This document shows, in pieces, positions 16,982 to 25,997 of a stretch of DNA of 64,000 nucleotides (position 1 is the first letter of the stretch; every line of letters starts with the position of its first letter). This DNA comes from Neorickettsia sennetsu str. Miyayama (GTDB taxonomy: Bacteria; Pseudomonadota; Alphaproteobacteria; Rickettsiales; Anaplasmataceae). The DNA is taken from positions 186,001 to 250,000 of the forward strand of contig NC_007798.1 in NCBI RefSeq assembly GCF_000013165.1, written 5' to 3'. A program made the translations under genes and the position numbers. The notes beneath the pieces are model-generated. The model was not told where the DNA came from, did no database searches, and saw only the letters and a list, made by a program, of their open reading frames with translations.

Positions 16982-17947
16982 GTGACCGCTTACGATTTTT
17001 TGAATGCATCTTTTTCCGAAAAACTGCGCTCTGTGGAAGAAGTGTTGCATGACTCTATGACCACTTTTACCAAGTTAAAGAGCATAGAGTATGCAAAGAA
17101 AATGCTTTCTAGTGGCAAAAGGATACGGGCTTTATTATCCCTGCTTTCTTTTGCTCTTTGTAAAAACGCCGATACCAATGCAGAAATTCGTGCTGCAGCA
17201 ACAATTGAACTAATTCACAATGCGACACTCATGCATGACGACGTTGTCGATGAAAACAGTATTCGCCGTGGTAAGCCTAATATAAAAAGCATTCATGGAA
17301 ATAAAATAAGCGTTCTTACAGGTGATTTCCTTCTCAGTGTAGCGTTTGAGATTATTTTAGAGTGTAAGAATCTGAGTGTGGTGTTGTTGCTTTCGAAAAC
17401 GGCAAAGCAGCTCTCTGAGGGTGAAATGCTGCAGCTTCAGAGTATTGGTGAGATAGTTAGTGAATCTGAGTATTTAGAGGTTATTGCAAGAAAGACAGCT
17501 GTGTTGTTTTCTGCTGCCGCAGAAATTGCAGCAATACTAACTGGTAAACAGGAGTATGTTGTCATCCTTAGAGAAATAGGATTTCTGATAGGCATGGCAT
17601 TCCAAATTACTGATGATGTTCTGGACTATGGGGAGCCTCAGGAAGTTGGCAAAAGTGTTGGCAACGATTTTCGAGAGTGTAAATTCACCCTACCATGTGT
17701 CATTGCGTACAGAGATGCAAAATCTAAGGCTGCGAAGAAATTTTGGCGCGAGGTATTTTTTACAGAGGAAAAAGATATACAAGAAGCACGGTTTTTTATG
17801 TATGAGGTGGATGCTCTAGCAAAAGCGATGGAAGTTGCACGCAAGTACCTTAGTAAGGCAGAAAAAAAACTCTCGATATTTGAAAACGGTGCGAGTTTAC
17901 TCACAATGAAGACTTTTCTTAGGTATGCTGCTGAAAGGCCATACTAA
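16982..17947 (+). CDS. ispB: Polyprenyl diphosphate synthase (IspB-like)
   Basis: Trans-isoprenyl diphosphate synthase that extends farnesyl diphosphate to the long side chain of ubiquinone. The first Asp-rich motif is D86-D-V-V-D90, with SGKRIRA upstream at 44-50; the second is D211-D-V-L-D215. Its 321 residues fit octaprenyl-type synthases. Chain length cannot be read directly. The start is a GTG that aligns with the family N-terminus, and no in-frame ATG lies nearby. A stem-loop spans its stop codon. Confidence 0.9.
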   Translation: MTAYDFLNASFSEKLRSVEEVLHDSMTTFTKLKSIEYAKKMLSSGKRIRALLSLLSFALCKNADTNAEIRAAATIELIHNATLMHDDVVDENSIRRGKPNIKSIHGNKISVLTGDFLLSVAFEIILECKNLSVVLLLSKTAKQLSEGEMLQLQSIGEIVSESEYLEVIARKTAVLFSAAAEIAAILTGKQEYVVILREIGFLIGMAFQITDDVLDYGEPQEVGKSVGNDFRECKFTLPCVIAYRDAKSKAAKKFWREVFFTEEKDIQEARFFMYEVDALAKAMEVARKYLSKAEKKLSIFENGASLLTMKTFLRYAAERPY

Positions 17948-17970
17948 ACTAATTAGAGTGTGTATGGCCT
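17936..17970 (+). terminator. Stem-loop spanning the ispB stop codon
   Basis: AGGCCATAC (17936-17944) and GTATGGCCT (17962-17970) pair perfectly over nine bases, with the TAA stop in the 17-base loop, which also contains the palindrome CTAATTAG. A run of five Ts follows about 20 bases later. It may end or stabilise the message. Confidence 0.4.
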
Positions 17971-18140
17971 CTACGCTAATGATGCTAAAGTTTTTATTGT
18001 AAAGGTTCTCTTTGAGATGGTTCATATGTTTTCCATGTTGTAAGTGGGTAGATAGTATTGAGCGTCTTCTTTCTTAGAGAGATCGGAGTTTTGCGTTGGA
18101 TGGTCGCATTTGTCAATTTTTTGCATAAAATTTTTTGATT

Positions 18141-19076
18141 ATGGCACAGATTTATTTCCCAATAGCTGAAGTCGCAATACCCATATATGCAGTAATCGCT
18201 TTGGGTTTGATTTCAGGAATTATGGCCGGACTTTTTGGTATTGGCGGAAATATTATTATTATCCCTACCTTGATTTTTATGGGTGTTGCACCAGCGGTAG
18301 CAGTTTCTAGCGCTGTAAATCAAACAATTGCATCTGGGTTTGCTAGCTTCCTCAACCAGTTTAAACAGGGAAACACAGACTTACCCATAGCTCTTTCTCT
18401 TTCTCTTGGTGGTCTGTTTGGGATAACATTGGGATCATTTTTATTGATGTATCTACGTAATAAAGGAAACGTCGATATTACAATTTTTCTCGTATATGTT
18501 GTCATGCTCAGTATTACAGGGTGTGTCATGGCATTTGACAGCATTCGCAAATTGTTATGTTTGTTTCGTAATGAAGTAGAGCCTCATGAACATATGGAAA
18601 AGCCTTACAAAAATAAACTCATAAAATTGATTAATAGACTTCCTCTTCGGTATCACTTCCATAGTGCAAAGGGTGATATAAGTCTAGTTGCTCTTGCTCT
18701 TTTTGGGACAGTTGTAGGTGTGATTCTATCTATATCGGGGGTTGGCGGTGGGTTTATTCTTGTTCCTGTGCTCATGTATGTTTTCAATCTTCCTGTGCGC
18801 ATTGCAATAGGAACCTCAGTTGCTCAATCTGTCTTGGTTTCTGTTGCCACTGTTTTTTTTCATGCAATCACACTGGGTACAGTGGATATGCTTTTGGGAT
18901 TCTTATTGAGTATTGGTGCGATTTGTGGTGTCACTTTTGGAGCAAAATTGAACTTAATTTTCCACCCAGTGGTGATTAGATTATTGCTTGCCCTTGTGAT
19001 GTTCGGCGGTGTACTCAGATTGCTGTTTACATTGCTCGTGACACCTGAGAGTCCGTATTCTTTTTCTGCTGTTTGA
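18141..19076 (+). CDS. TSUP/TauE-SafE family membrane permease
   Basis: An inner-membrane protein of 311 residues with about eight hydrophobic segments. The duplicated TSUP motif is visible: GIMAGLFGIGGNIIIIP near residues 26-42 and SISGVGGGFILVP in the second half, with a hydrophilic loop between. Members export sulfite, sulfonates or related anions; this one's substrate is unknown. The ATG at 18141 was preferred to the TTG two codons earlier. It overlaps the next gene by four bases, and that pairing (TSUP plus TIGR02186) recurs in alphaproteobacteria. Confidence 0.88.
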   Translation: MAQIYFPIAEVAIPIYAVIALGLISGIMAGLFGIGGNIIIIPTLIFMGVAPAVAVSSAVNQTIASGFASFLNQFKQGNTDLPIALSLSLGGLFGITLGSFLLMYLRNKGNVDITIFLVYVVMLSITGCVMAFDSIRKLLCLFRNEVEPHEHMEKPYKNKLIKLINRLPLRYHFHSAKGDISLVALALFGTVVGVILSISGVGGGFILVPVLMYVFNLPVRIAIGTSVAQSVLVSVATVFFHAITLGTVDMLLGFLLSIGAICGVTFGAKLNLIFHPVVIRLLLALVMFGGVLRLLFTLLVTPESPYSFSAV

Positions 19077-19816
19077 TAGTGAGAATAAAAAGGTTTTTTG
19101 CTTTTGCTGCATTTTGTCTACTGCCCTGTAAAGGGAATAGCTTTTCTATTATAGCGGACCTTTCGCCTAACAGAGTTGAAATACATTCCAAATTTACAGG
19201 GAAGAAAATACTAGTTTTTGGAGCAGTTATGGAAAAGGTAGACAATATCATAGTTGTTATCCATGGTCCAAAGAAAGATATTGCCGTACATAAAAAAATC
19301 CGAATTTTTGGTTTGTGGACAAATGGTACTAAGGTTGAGTTAAAGATGATGCCATCGTTCTTTTCTTTTTCCTCGTCAAATCAGAAATACGAAGAAGTTG
19401 ATAAGGTATTTCACGGAGAATTCACACCGTTTTCGCATATTTTAAGCCCAAGTACGGAAATAAATGCGTTCGCTGAAAGTAAGATCCGTGGCTCCCTTTA
19501 TCAGTTCGATAACAAGATTGAGATAATCAATGGACGTCTCTTTCGTGGAAATATCTTTCTTCCAAGCAATATACCAAAGGGAGAGTATATCGTTGAAGTC
19601 ATTGCACTAACAGAGAACAAGATTATAGGGATCGAAGTAACACCGCTTCTGATAGTGAAAACGGGTCTCGACGGGTACATTTTTGAACTAAGCCGCTCAT
19701 ACCCATTACTTTATGCGTTGGCTGCAGTTACCAGTGCACTGATTACAGGTTGGATTGGATTTATATTACCACGAACTGGGAAGACCCTACTGAAAAGCAA
19801 AGGAAAAGCAAGGTGA
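19073..19816 (+). CDS. TIGR02186 family membrane-anchored protein
   Basis: A 247-residue protein with a signal sequence (about 1-23), a periplasmic beta-rich body, and a C-terminal membrane helix near 214-236 followed by a basic tail. The pattern fits the alphaproteobacterial family TIGR02186, which accompanies TSUP permeases, as here. It starts at TTG 19073 (or GTG 19079) overlapping the permease stop, so translation is coupled. The function is unknown; a periplasmic accessory or sensor for the permease is an inference from gene order. Confidence 0.75.
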   Translation: MIVRIKRFFAFAAFCLLPCKGNSFSIIADLSPNRVEIHSKFTGKKILVFGAVMEKVDNIIVVIHGPKKDIAVHKKIRIFGLWTNGTKVELKMMPSFFSFSSSNQKYEEVDKVFHGEFTPFSHILSPSTEINAFAESKIRGSLYQFDNKIEIINGRLFRGNIFLPSNIPKGEYIVEVIALTENKIIGIEVTPLLIVKTGLDGYIFELSRSYPLLYALAAVTSALITGWIGFILPRTGKTLLKSKGKAR

Positions 19817-19832
19817 AAACAACATGAAAGAC

Positions 19833-19865
19833 AGGACCCGCAAGATAATATTTGTTTGCGGGCCT
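19833..19865. terminator. Bidirectional terminator between TIGR02186 gene and p51
   Basis: AGG-A-CCCGCAA at 19833-19843 pairs with TTGCGGG-CCT at 19856-19865: ten base pairs with one bulged A and a 12-base AT-rich loop. It stands between two convergent genes. On the p51 side it begins 26 bases past the stop and is followed by a moderately T-rich stretch. Confidence 0.65.
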
Positions 19866-19890
19866 CGTCTCCATATGATGAAAACTTAAA

Positions 19891-21426
19891 TTAGTACGAT
19901 ACCTTCACACCGGAAGCAAGAACAAAACCTTTGTTGTTGTCCTCAGCCTTAATCCCAGCTTCCTGAGCCATGAAACACTTGGTGTTAATGTAAGGCGTAA
20001 GCTCGTACGTGCTTCCAGTGATGCGATAATGCGTACCAAGGGAAACAACTCTTAGCGTATTCACTCCGACACTTTTAACGAAGGTATTATAACTCTCCAT
20101 ATAGCCAAGGCTAAACATCACAGGACCTTCTTCATATGTAGCACCGAAAGTCATGTAAGTACTATCACCGTCTGTTTTTTTGAGTTGACTGCTATCAGCA
20201 AAAGCCTTAGTTAAATCAAGTTGCATATCCTTCGATTTTTTAACTCCAGAGAGATACGTACTACCCCATGATCCAGCAAGCTTTATAGTGTGAAGCTGAA
20301 CCGATGCACCGACTTCAAAACGTCTGAGAGGGTGATGTTCATCACCAGTTGGAGTGCTGAGACCAGCCTGACCACTGAAGGAAATAGCATACTTCAGATT
20401 TCCTTTCTTCCCAGCATAGCCAGCACCTACATCAATAATATCATGGTATGTACCATCCGCAGTAGAGTTCGTATAACCCAATGCCATCCGCAAATTGCCC
20501 AGCCCAGTAGTAATGAAGTTAGCCCTTAGTGGATTGTTATATGCGGTATAGTAGTTTGCATGCACCAAGAAAGGGCGCTGTGCATCCCTATGACGCGTGC
20601 TGCTGCTCTTCTGGCTATCACCATTCCCTGTTGTGCTATGCGTAGCACCTATAGGGCGTCCTTCAAGGTTAGCTAGCGTCGTCCAATTTAGATCACCAAA
20701 ACCACCACCAACAGCAGCGATGGAAGATGCATCAATCCTGAGCGGTTCCACAGCACTGTCAGTGATGCGGCCCATTTCAAATCTTCCGTAACCGGTTTCA
20801 AAGAAAACGTATGCATTATCGGCACTAACCGCATCTTTCCTACTAAATTCTGCTTCTAGCAAACCACCATAAGCGAAGCTGCCTAGTGTACGTCTAGCTT
20901 CTATTGATAACTTGTGCTCGTTGAACAAATCAGTGCTACGTGTGTAATCACCTAGAACGCCACCATCAGAAAGGGCCTTAACGCCGTTCACAGTACCACT
21001 AGTGCTACTATCTCCATTGTATGAGCTTTCAATATCTTTACCGCTTGCATCTACAAGGACATCGATTTTTGGAAGACCTTTCGCTAACTTGAAGAAGTCC
21101 TGATTGCTCGCGTAACCGAACGAGAAATCGTTACTACCCTTTACTTTGAACACGAAATTCACTGCATCGCAGTTACTGGTCCCATTTAGGTCAGACGAAC
21201 CATCACAACTGCATCCACGCGAGCCCATACCAGTTGCACAATGGTCCGCAAATTTACTCAATCGGGCCTTGACCTGATTAGGGCCTGCTTTATTGCAGAC
21301 ACATGGTTTATTCGATGTCGTCTTCTCAACAGCCGGAACTTGATCCTCTGTCAAAGGCACCTCGGACGCGCCTGCGACGCTGGCTAGTGCCGTCGTCAAA
21401 AGTAATATCTTGCTAAGTTTATACAT
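19891..21426 (-). CDS. Major surface protein P51 (porin)
   Basis: I recognise this as Neorickettsia P51, the immunodominant outer-membrane protein, reported to have porin activity. The 511-residue frame has a clear signal peptide (1-20, cleavage after VAGA). Six Cys lie close together in the mature N-terminus (42, 44, 63, 72, 74, 86) and another sits near the C-terminus. The body is rich in alternating strands with aromatic residues and ends in VKVSY, typical of a beta-barrel closing strand. Ser/Thr/Gly-rich loops such as the one around residues 265-280 are likely surface-exposed and variable between strains. It has a weak AGAAG ribosome site and a candidate promoter, and is followed by a strong terminator. 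Confidence 0.92.
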   Translation of the reverse strand: MYKLSKILLLTTALASVAGASEVPLTEDQVPAVEKTTSNKPCVCNKAGPNQVKARLSKFADHCATGMGSRGCSCDGSSDLNGTSNCDAVNFVFKVKGSNDFSFGYASNQDFFKLAKGLPKIDVLVDASGKDIESSYNGDSSTSGTVNGVKALSDGGVLGDYTRSTDLFNEHKLSIEARRTLGSFAYGGLLEAEFSRKDAVSADNAYVFFETGYGRFEMGRITDSAVEPLRIDASSIAAVGGGFGDLNWTTLANLEGRPIGATHSTTGNGDSQKSSSTRHRDAQRPFLVHANYYTAYNNPLRANFITTGLGNLRMALGYTNSTADGTYHDIIDVGAGYAGKKGNLKYAISFSGQAGLSTPTGDEHHPLRRFEVGASVQLHTIKLAGSWGSTYLSGVKKSKDMQLDLTKAFADSSQLKKTDGDSTYMTFGATYEEGPVMFSLGYMESYNTFVKSVGVNTLRVVSLGTHYRITGSTYELTPYINTKCFMAQEAGIKAEDNNKGFVLASGVKVSY

Positions 21427-21847
21427 AAGCTTCTAGTAAAAAATAACATAAAAACGTTTCCATCCAGGTCATGCCTCTACGAGCGTGATAAATAGCGAAC
21501 CCTTCTCTCCGAATGTTACATGGATAATACGTTTTCGTAAACAGAGAAACTGCAACACTTCCTGAAGATACAGCTTAATTATCAAAAAGTCCAGCACTAA
21601 GTGCTATGTATCTCAGTTGTTGGGGGATTTTGTCGATACAAAGCAGCTGTGGAGAGACGAAAAGAACCGATTCTTGCTGATATATATAACATGGCAAAGC
21701 AACTAAGGAAAATGCGACTGTATCACACTCAGCATGCAAGACAAATGAGAATGAACGAAGCCCGTTCACCTAAATGTAGCAATCATAGTCCCCGGTATAT
21801 GCATGATGGTATGTCCAGGCAAAAGTAAGCTTTGGGGAAACAGAAAC
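21427..21847. other. Spacer upstream of p51
   Basis: A 421-base region between the murE-like stop and the p51 start. It holds the p51 promoter candidate and a 13-base palindrome AGCACT-A-AGTGCT at 21593-21605. Short open frames exist on both strands (75 codons forward from 21601, 64 reverse from 21769), but neither has a ribosome site or recognisable protein. I saw no RNA gene. Confidence 0.5.
21513..21541 (-). promoter_or_regulatory. Candidate promoter of p51
   Basis: On the reverse strand, TTTACG (21536-21541), a 17-base spacer and TAACAT (21513-21518), each four of six matches to consensus. It gives a leader of about 80 bases before p51. Confidence 0.4.
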
Positions 21848-23263
21848 TTATTGAGGAGCAACTACGGCTTTTAGCATTGCAGCTGCATCGTTTACAACAC
21901 CACGCTTGTCTATTGATGATTTCACTCCTTGCATCACGATAATCTCAGATGGTTTGCAGTTATTTATCGCGTATTCCATCGCTTTTTTTCTATCCTCAAT
22001 TTCAATTGCTTTTGGGCAGCAAGACATAAGTTCGCGCCGACTTTTCTCCGTTAAAGTGCTACCATTGCTATCGCTAGTGAAGATTATCCTATTCACCATT
22101 TTTGCTGCGATTTTGGCCATCTTTAGGGTATTCTTTCCCTCATAATTCTCGCTGCATCTGAGCACAAGGGTGACATCATTATATGGAAAATGCCACTTGA
22201 TAGAAAGTAGAAGATCATGCAGTTCACTCGGGGTCTGGGCACAATCTGTCATAATTTTGCGCTCCTCTCCGTACTCTTCTAGAAACTCCATATACCCGGC
22301 TAGTGGGCTGATTTGTTCATGTTCAATGCTGGATGGATCTATTCCGCATGAGATAGCTAATCCCATTGCGGTTACCAGATTATTCCCGTGGAACTTTCCG
22401 AGTATATTTGTATGAATAACCATTTCTTTCCCAAGGACTTTCATTGTTAGTATTTGTCCTTTTTGTGTTGGCAATTGAGAGATCAACTGTATGTCGCTTG
22501 TGGCTCTTCCGTATGTACAAACTTTTTTATTTGGACAGTGTTGTATTATCCTTGTTGTATACTCACTAGCTACTGGCAGTACCATAATGCCGTCCTCAGG
22601 TAATACCTCTGAGAGGAGTCGTACCTTCATCTGGAAGCGTTTGTCTATATCTTCGGGTTGTTCTAAATCGTCGCGTAGCAGATTGCTGAAAGCAGCCGCC
22701 TTTAAGTTGACACTATCTATCATCCTGCTTTCAATCGCTGCACCTGAAATTGCTAAGCAACAATATTCGATTCTTCTACCTGCTAGATCGTCAAGAATGC
22801 TATACATGTCTGCTGCGTCTAATATCATATGATCTTTCTCTTGCCATAACCCAAGAGCATCTGTTGGTTCATTTGAGGCACTTAAAGAAACGGCTTTTTT
22901 TCCGGCCAGTGTGCATACTTGAGAGAAAAAATGCCCAACACTTCTCTTTCCACTTGTGCCAGTTACTGCACACATGTATGCTGGTTGTTTCTTCCACATG
23001 CAAGAGCATACCTCATGATATATCTGCTGTGGTTGAGTGTGTACAAAGAAATTAACTCCTTGTGCGAGGCATTCTTCTTCATATTTTTGATTTGTTAGTA
23101 TGCTCCTTGCACCACGATTGATTGCCTCCCGGATGTGTGCGTGTTCCTTTTCTGATGGTGCATAAAATAGGAAATCTTTCCCAACTTTTTGAGGATCCGA
23201 AGTAATGTTCTTGATTCTCCCCTTTGATATTTCCAGGCAAATTTGCTCGTATAGCACAGACAT
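21848..23263 (-). CDS. murE: MurE-like ligase with altered active site
   Basis: A 471-residue homologue of UDP-MurNAc-tripeptide synthetase, the enzyme that adds diaminopimelate to the peptidoglycan precursor. The N-terminal and central Mur-ligase domains can be followed, but key motifs have changed: the P-loop is GTSGKRS at 102-108 instead of GTxGKT(S/T); YAHTP is CAQTP; the DNPR motif that recognises diaminopimelate is missing (SDSNG at that place); and the C-terminal GKGHE is QGVKSS. The frame is intact and unbroken. I infer a lost or changed activity. Neorickettsia is thought to lack a normal cell wall. It lies alone on its strand between nth and p51. Confidence 0.8.
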   Translation of the reverse strand: MSVLYEQICLEISKGRIKNITSDPQKVGKDFLFYAPSEKEHAHIREAINRGARSILTNQKYEEECLAQGVNFFVHTQPQQIYHEVCSCMWKKQPAYMCAVTGTSGKRSVGHFFSQVCTLAGKKAVSLSASNEPTDALGLWQEKDHMILDAADMYSILDDLAGRRIEYCCLAISGAAIESRMIDSVNLKAAAFSNLLRDDLEQPEDIDKRFQMKVRLLSEVLPEDGIMVLPVASEYTTRIIQHCPNKKVCTYGRATSDIQLISQLPTQKGQILTMKVLGKEMVIHTNILGKFHGNNLVTAMGLAISCGIDPSSIEHEQISPLAGYMEFLEEYGEERKIMTDCAQTPSELHDLLLSIKWHFPYNDVTLVLRCSENYEGKNTLKMAKIAAKMVNRIIFTSDSNGSTLTEKSRRELMSCCPKAIEIEDRKKAMEYAINNCKPSEIIVMQGVKSSIDKRGVVNDAAAMLKAVVAPQ

Positions 23264-23355
23264 CTTCTTCCTCCCCTAAATTTACTCCATCTTCTGCGAT
23301 GAGTTCACCCTATCTGAAGCAGGATTCCATACAATAAATTTACCTTATTTGGCGC

Positions 23356-24006
23356 TTATTTTATACCCAGCTTAAAGTTGCATAAATCATTGATGATACA
23401 GTTTTTGCACTCTGGTTTCCTTGCTTTACATATGTATCTCCCGTGCAAGACAAGCCACAGATGTGCTTGTGGTAGGAAGGTTTTTGGAATGTTTTCAAGT
23501 AATTGTTTCTCTACTTCTAAGACATTTCTTGCATGCACAAGTCCTATTCTATTGCTTACTCTGAAGACATGTGTATCTACAGCGATTCTTTTTTCTCCAA
23601 AGAGTGTACACAATATTACGTTCGCTGACTTTCTTCCTATTCCTGGAAGGGACTGTAGATATTGAAAATTATTTGGTATGTCAGTCTGCTTATCCGAAAT
23701 CAGTTTCTTTGCTAAGGCGATGATATTTTTTGCCTTGTTATTGTGCAAACCAATCGTTTTTATAGACTCTTTCAGTTTTGCAAGGTCCATTTTTGCGTAA
23801 TGCTCTGGCTCGTATGCAACACGAAATAGAGCCTTTGTCGCTTTGTTCACACTAACATCTGTGGACTGTGCGGATAGTAGCACTGCTATGATAAGCGTGA
23901 ATTTATTTACATATTCTAACTCGATTTTAGGCTCCGGCATTTGTCTCTGAAACCTTTCCAGGATTTCAACTACCCAAGAACGTGAAGGACGTGTTTTTTT
24001 CATCAT
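23356..24006 (-). CDS. nth: Endonuclease III
   Basis: DNA glycosylase/AP lyase for oxidised pyrimidines in base-excision repair. The helix-hairpin-helix LPGIGRKSANV (120-130) contains the catalytic K126, and D144 lies in VDTHVFRV. The [4Fe-4S] ligands C193, C200, C203 and C209 have the expected C-x6-C-x2-C-x5-C spacing. The 216-residue length is normal. It depends on the isc machinery coded further along this window. It starts MMKK; the second Met is an equal choice. Confidence 0.96.
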   Translation of the reverse strand: MMKKTRPSRSWVVEILERFQRQMPEPKIELEYVNKFTLIIAVLLSAQSTDVSVNKATKALFRVAYEPEHYAKMDLAKLKESIKTIGLHNNKAKNIIALAKKLISDKQTDIPNNFQYLQSLPGIGRKSANVILCTLFGEKRIAVDTHVFRVSNRIGLVHARNVLEVEKQLLENIPKTFLPQAHLWLVLHGRYICKARKPECKNCIINDLCNFKLGIK

Positions 24007-24079
24007 GAGCTACAGAGCCTTCACACCCGTCAACGAAACTGTGTGCTTCACTACCAGCTTTGCTGTCATCGGTTTCACA

Positions 24080-24817
24080 CTACCTTTTCGAGTATGTGAA
24101 ACAAGAAAGTGGCATTGAGCAGATGTAACACAGAGCTAAAACAGATATTGTGAGCCATGGTTTAAGTATCAAAGCGACCGCAATGGTGACAAAGAGAAAT
24201 ATCAATGCGGACTCTAAATAATGTGGAACGGCAACATTTTTCAGTGAGAAGGTTGGTATACTACTTACAGTGAGCATTGAGATCACTGAAAGATAACCGA
24301 GCAAAAAATAATGCTCTGTTGCAAATAGCACAACAAAACTGCAATTATTGGAAGCGAATATAAGTATTACTGGTAGTACAGCTAAGATTCCTCCAGCTGG
24401 AGCAGGAACGCCGTAAAAGAATTTTTTAAGTTCCCCATCTGTTCCGGGCAGCGTAGCAGTGACGTTAAATCGTGCAAGACGGACAGCCATACAGACAACG
24501 AACACCATCGTAATTCCCCAACCGAAGACTCTGATGTTGTGCAACTCCCACAGGTACAACATGAATGCGGGTGCTACACCAAAACTCACCATATCAGCTA
24601 AAGAATCAAGTTCTGCGCCAAAATTCGAACTTGACTCAAACATCCTAGCTAAACGGCCGTCTATCCCATCCATAATAGCTGCAATTACAATCGCTCCGAT
24701 AGCGAGCTCCCAGCGGCCTATGAGTGAAAACCTTATCGAAGTGAGCCCAAGACACAAACCACAAAATGTAATAAAATTAGGGAAAAACCTTGTTATTGGA
24801 ACAGAACGACTCTTCAC
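24080..24817 (-). CDS. pssA: CDP-diacylglycerol-serine O-phosphatidyltransferase
   Basis: Makes phosphatidylserine from CDP-diacylglycerol and serine at the inner membrane. The CDP-alcohol phosphatidyltransferase motif DGxxAR-x8-G-x3-D-x3-D is exact: DGIDGRLARMFESSSNFGAE, then LDSLAD. About seven membrane helices fill the 245 residues. It starts seven bases after the stop of psd, its pathway successor, so the two form one transcription unit. Confidence 0.95.
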   Translation of the reverse strand: MKSRSVPITRFFPNFITFCGLCLGLTSIRFSLIGRWELAIGAIVIAAIMDGIDGRLARMFESSSNFGAELDSLADMVSFGVAPAFMLYLWELHNIRVFGWGITMVFVVCMAVRLARFNVTATLPGTDGELKKFFYGVPAPAGGILAVLPVILIFASNNCSFVVLFATEHYFLLGYLSVISMLTVSSIPTFSLKNVAVPHYLESALIFLFVTIAVALILKPWLTISVLALCYICSMPLSCFTYSKR

Positions 24818-24823
24818 AATCTG

Positions 24824-25501
24824 TTAATCGAGAAAACGCTCAGTTACAAGAGATGCCGTCTCACTAAGCAATGCCAGAATCGTTTCGCCAGCGACGACAG
24901 TTTGTCCTTCAGAAACAAGTAGAGGCATATCTTTGGGGATATATACAGTGACCCTGCTGCCAAACTTGATAATACCAAACCGCTTTCCGGCAGAAACTTG
25001 TTGATCTTTTCTCAAATCGCAAACCACACGCCGCGCAAGAAAACCTGTCTGTTGGACAACCACCACGTTCCTACCGTCTGCCATCTCTATTGTGCTTTCC
25101 TGCCTCTCGTTTTCATCCTCCGAGCTATCATAGTCAGCACGCAAATTCTTTCCCGGTACATAATGCAGTTTTCTCACTATGCCATCAACCGGTATACGAT
25201 TGACATGCACATTCAAGGGGCTTAAGTAAACACTAATTTTCTGCATTTCCTCGACCAGCTCACTACTTTGTGGTGGTAAGGCGTTTTCGATCTTGCAGAT
25301 TAACCCATCTGCTGGACTAAGGACAAAATCCTTGGATATAGCTATTGCGCGCTGAGGATCCCTGAAGAAGTAGGTGACCAGCGCAGCAACACAGATTCCA
25401 CACAAACCTAGTGCAGGAACGAAAAAAAAGGCTACCGCTGTGCAAGCCAGCGTGAAGCCGATAGTGAGCAAGCCTTCCTTATGAAGCGAAAATTTAGTCA
25501 C
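24824..25501 (-). CDS. psd: Phosphatidylserine decarboxylase proenzyme
   Basis: Decarboxylates phosphatidylserine to phosphatidylethanolamine, the second step after pssA. This is the short form (225 residues). It has two N-terminal membrane helices (about 10-45) and the self-cleavage site G181-S182 in IKFGSRVTVYIP, where the pyruvoyl cofactor forms. The H-x-N-R stretch NVHVNRIPVDG lies at 97-107. It has a GC-rich, compact spacing to pssA and lies downstream of ybeY. Confidence 0.95.
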   Translation of the reverse strand: MTKFSLHKEGLLTIGFTLACTAVAFFFVPALGLCGICVAALVTYFFRDPQRAIAISKDFVLSPADGLICKIENALPPQSSELVEEMQKISVYLSPLNVHVNRIPVDGIVRKLHYVPGKNLRADYDSSEDENERQESTIEMADGRNVVVVQQTGFLARRVVCDLRKDQQVSAGKRFGIIKFGSRVTVYIPKDMPLLVSEGQTVVAGETILALLSETASLVTERFLD

Positions 25502-25565
25502 GACGCGAATATATAAATCCCCCGGGTATTCTCAATTCAGTACTACATCAAAATTCATTTTGCAA

Positions 25566-25997
25566 TTACCCTAGTAGAGCTAATTTCTTCAGAATTTCTT
25601 CTTCTTTTTTTTCCATGGCCAATGTCTCCCTATCAGAGGAATGATCATAACCTAGTACATGTAACACCCCGTGAATGAACATATGCAACAAGTGGTCTTC
25701 AAATTTAATTTCATTTTCTAGGGCTTCGATAACTAGCCTGTCAAAGGAAAGTATCACCTCTCCTATGATTCCAATTCCGATTTGTTCGTTCGTGTAATTG
25801 AATGACAAAACGTTCGTTGGAGTATCTCTTCCTCTATAGCTTTTGTTCAAGGTTCTTATAAACTCATCATCTGTTAATACGACAGAGAACTCAGCTTTTT
25901 TTCCTTCTAGACAACATTCAAGGGCTTTTTGTAGTAAGGCATCAAGATTCTTTAACTTTTTTGTCCAACGTGGGTCTGTAATTCGAATTTCTAGCAT
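25566..25997 (-). CDS. ybeY: Endoribonuclease YbeY
   Basis: Single-strand endoribonuclease needed for 16S rRNA 3' maturation and ribosome quality control. The zinc site H-x3-H-x5-H is intact as HGVLHVLGYDH near residues 110-120, and the RGRDTPTNVLSF motif sits at 55-66. The length, 143 residues, is typical. It stands 64 bases upstream of psd on the same strand. Nothing unusual. Confidence 0.95.
   Translation of the reverse strand: MLEIRITDPRWTKKLKNLDALLQKALECCLEGKKAEFSVVLTDDEFIRTLNKSYRGRDTPTNVLSFNYTNEQIGIGIIGEVILSFDRLVIEALENEIKFEDHLLHMFIHGVLHVLGYDHSSDRETLAMEKKEEEILKKLALLG

Noticed and set aside
21601-21828. 75-codon basic frame upstream of p51
   Set aside because: No ribosome site, no recognised family, and it opposes the p51 promoter region; treated as chance.
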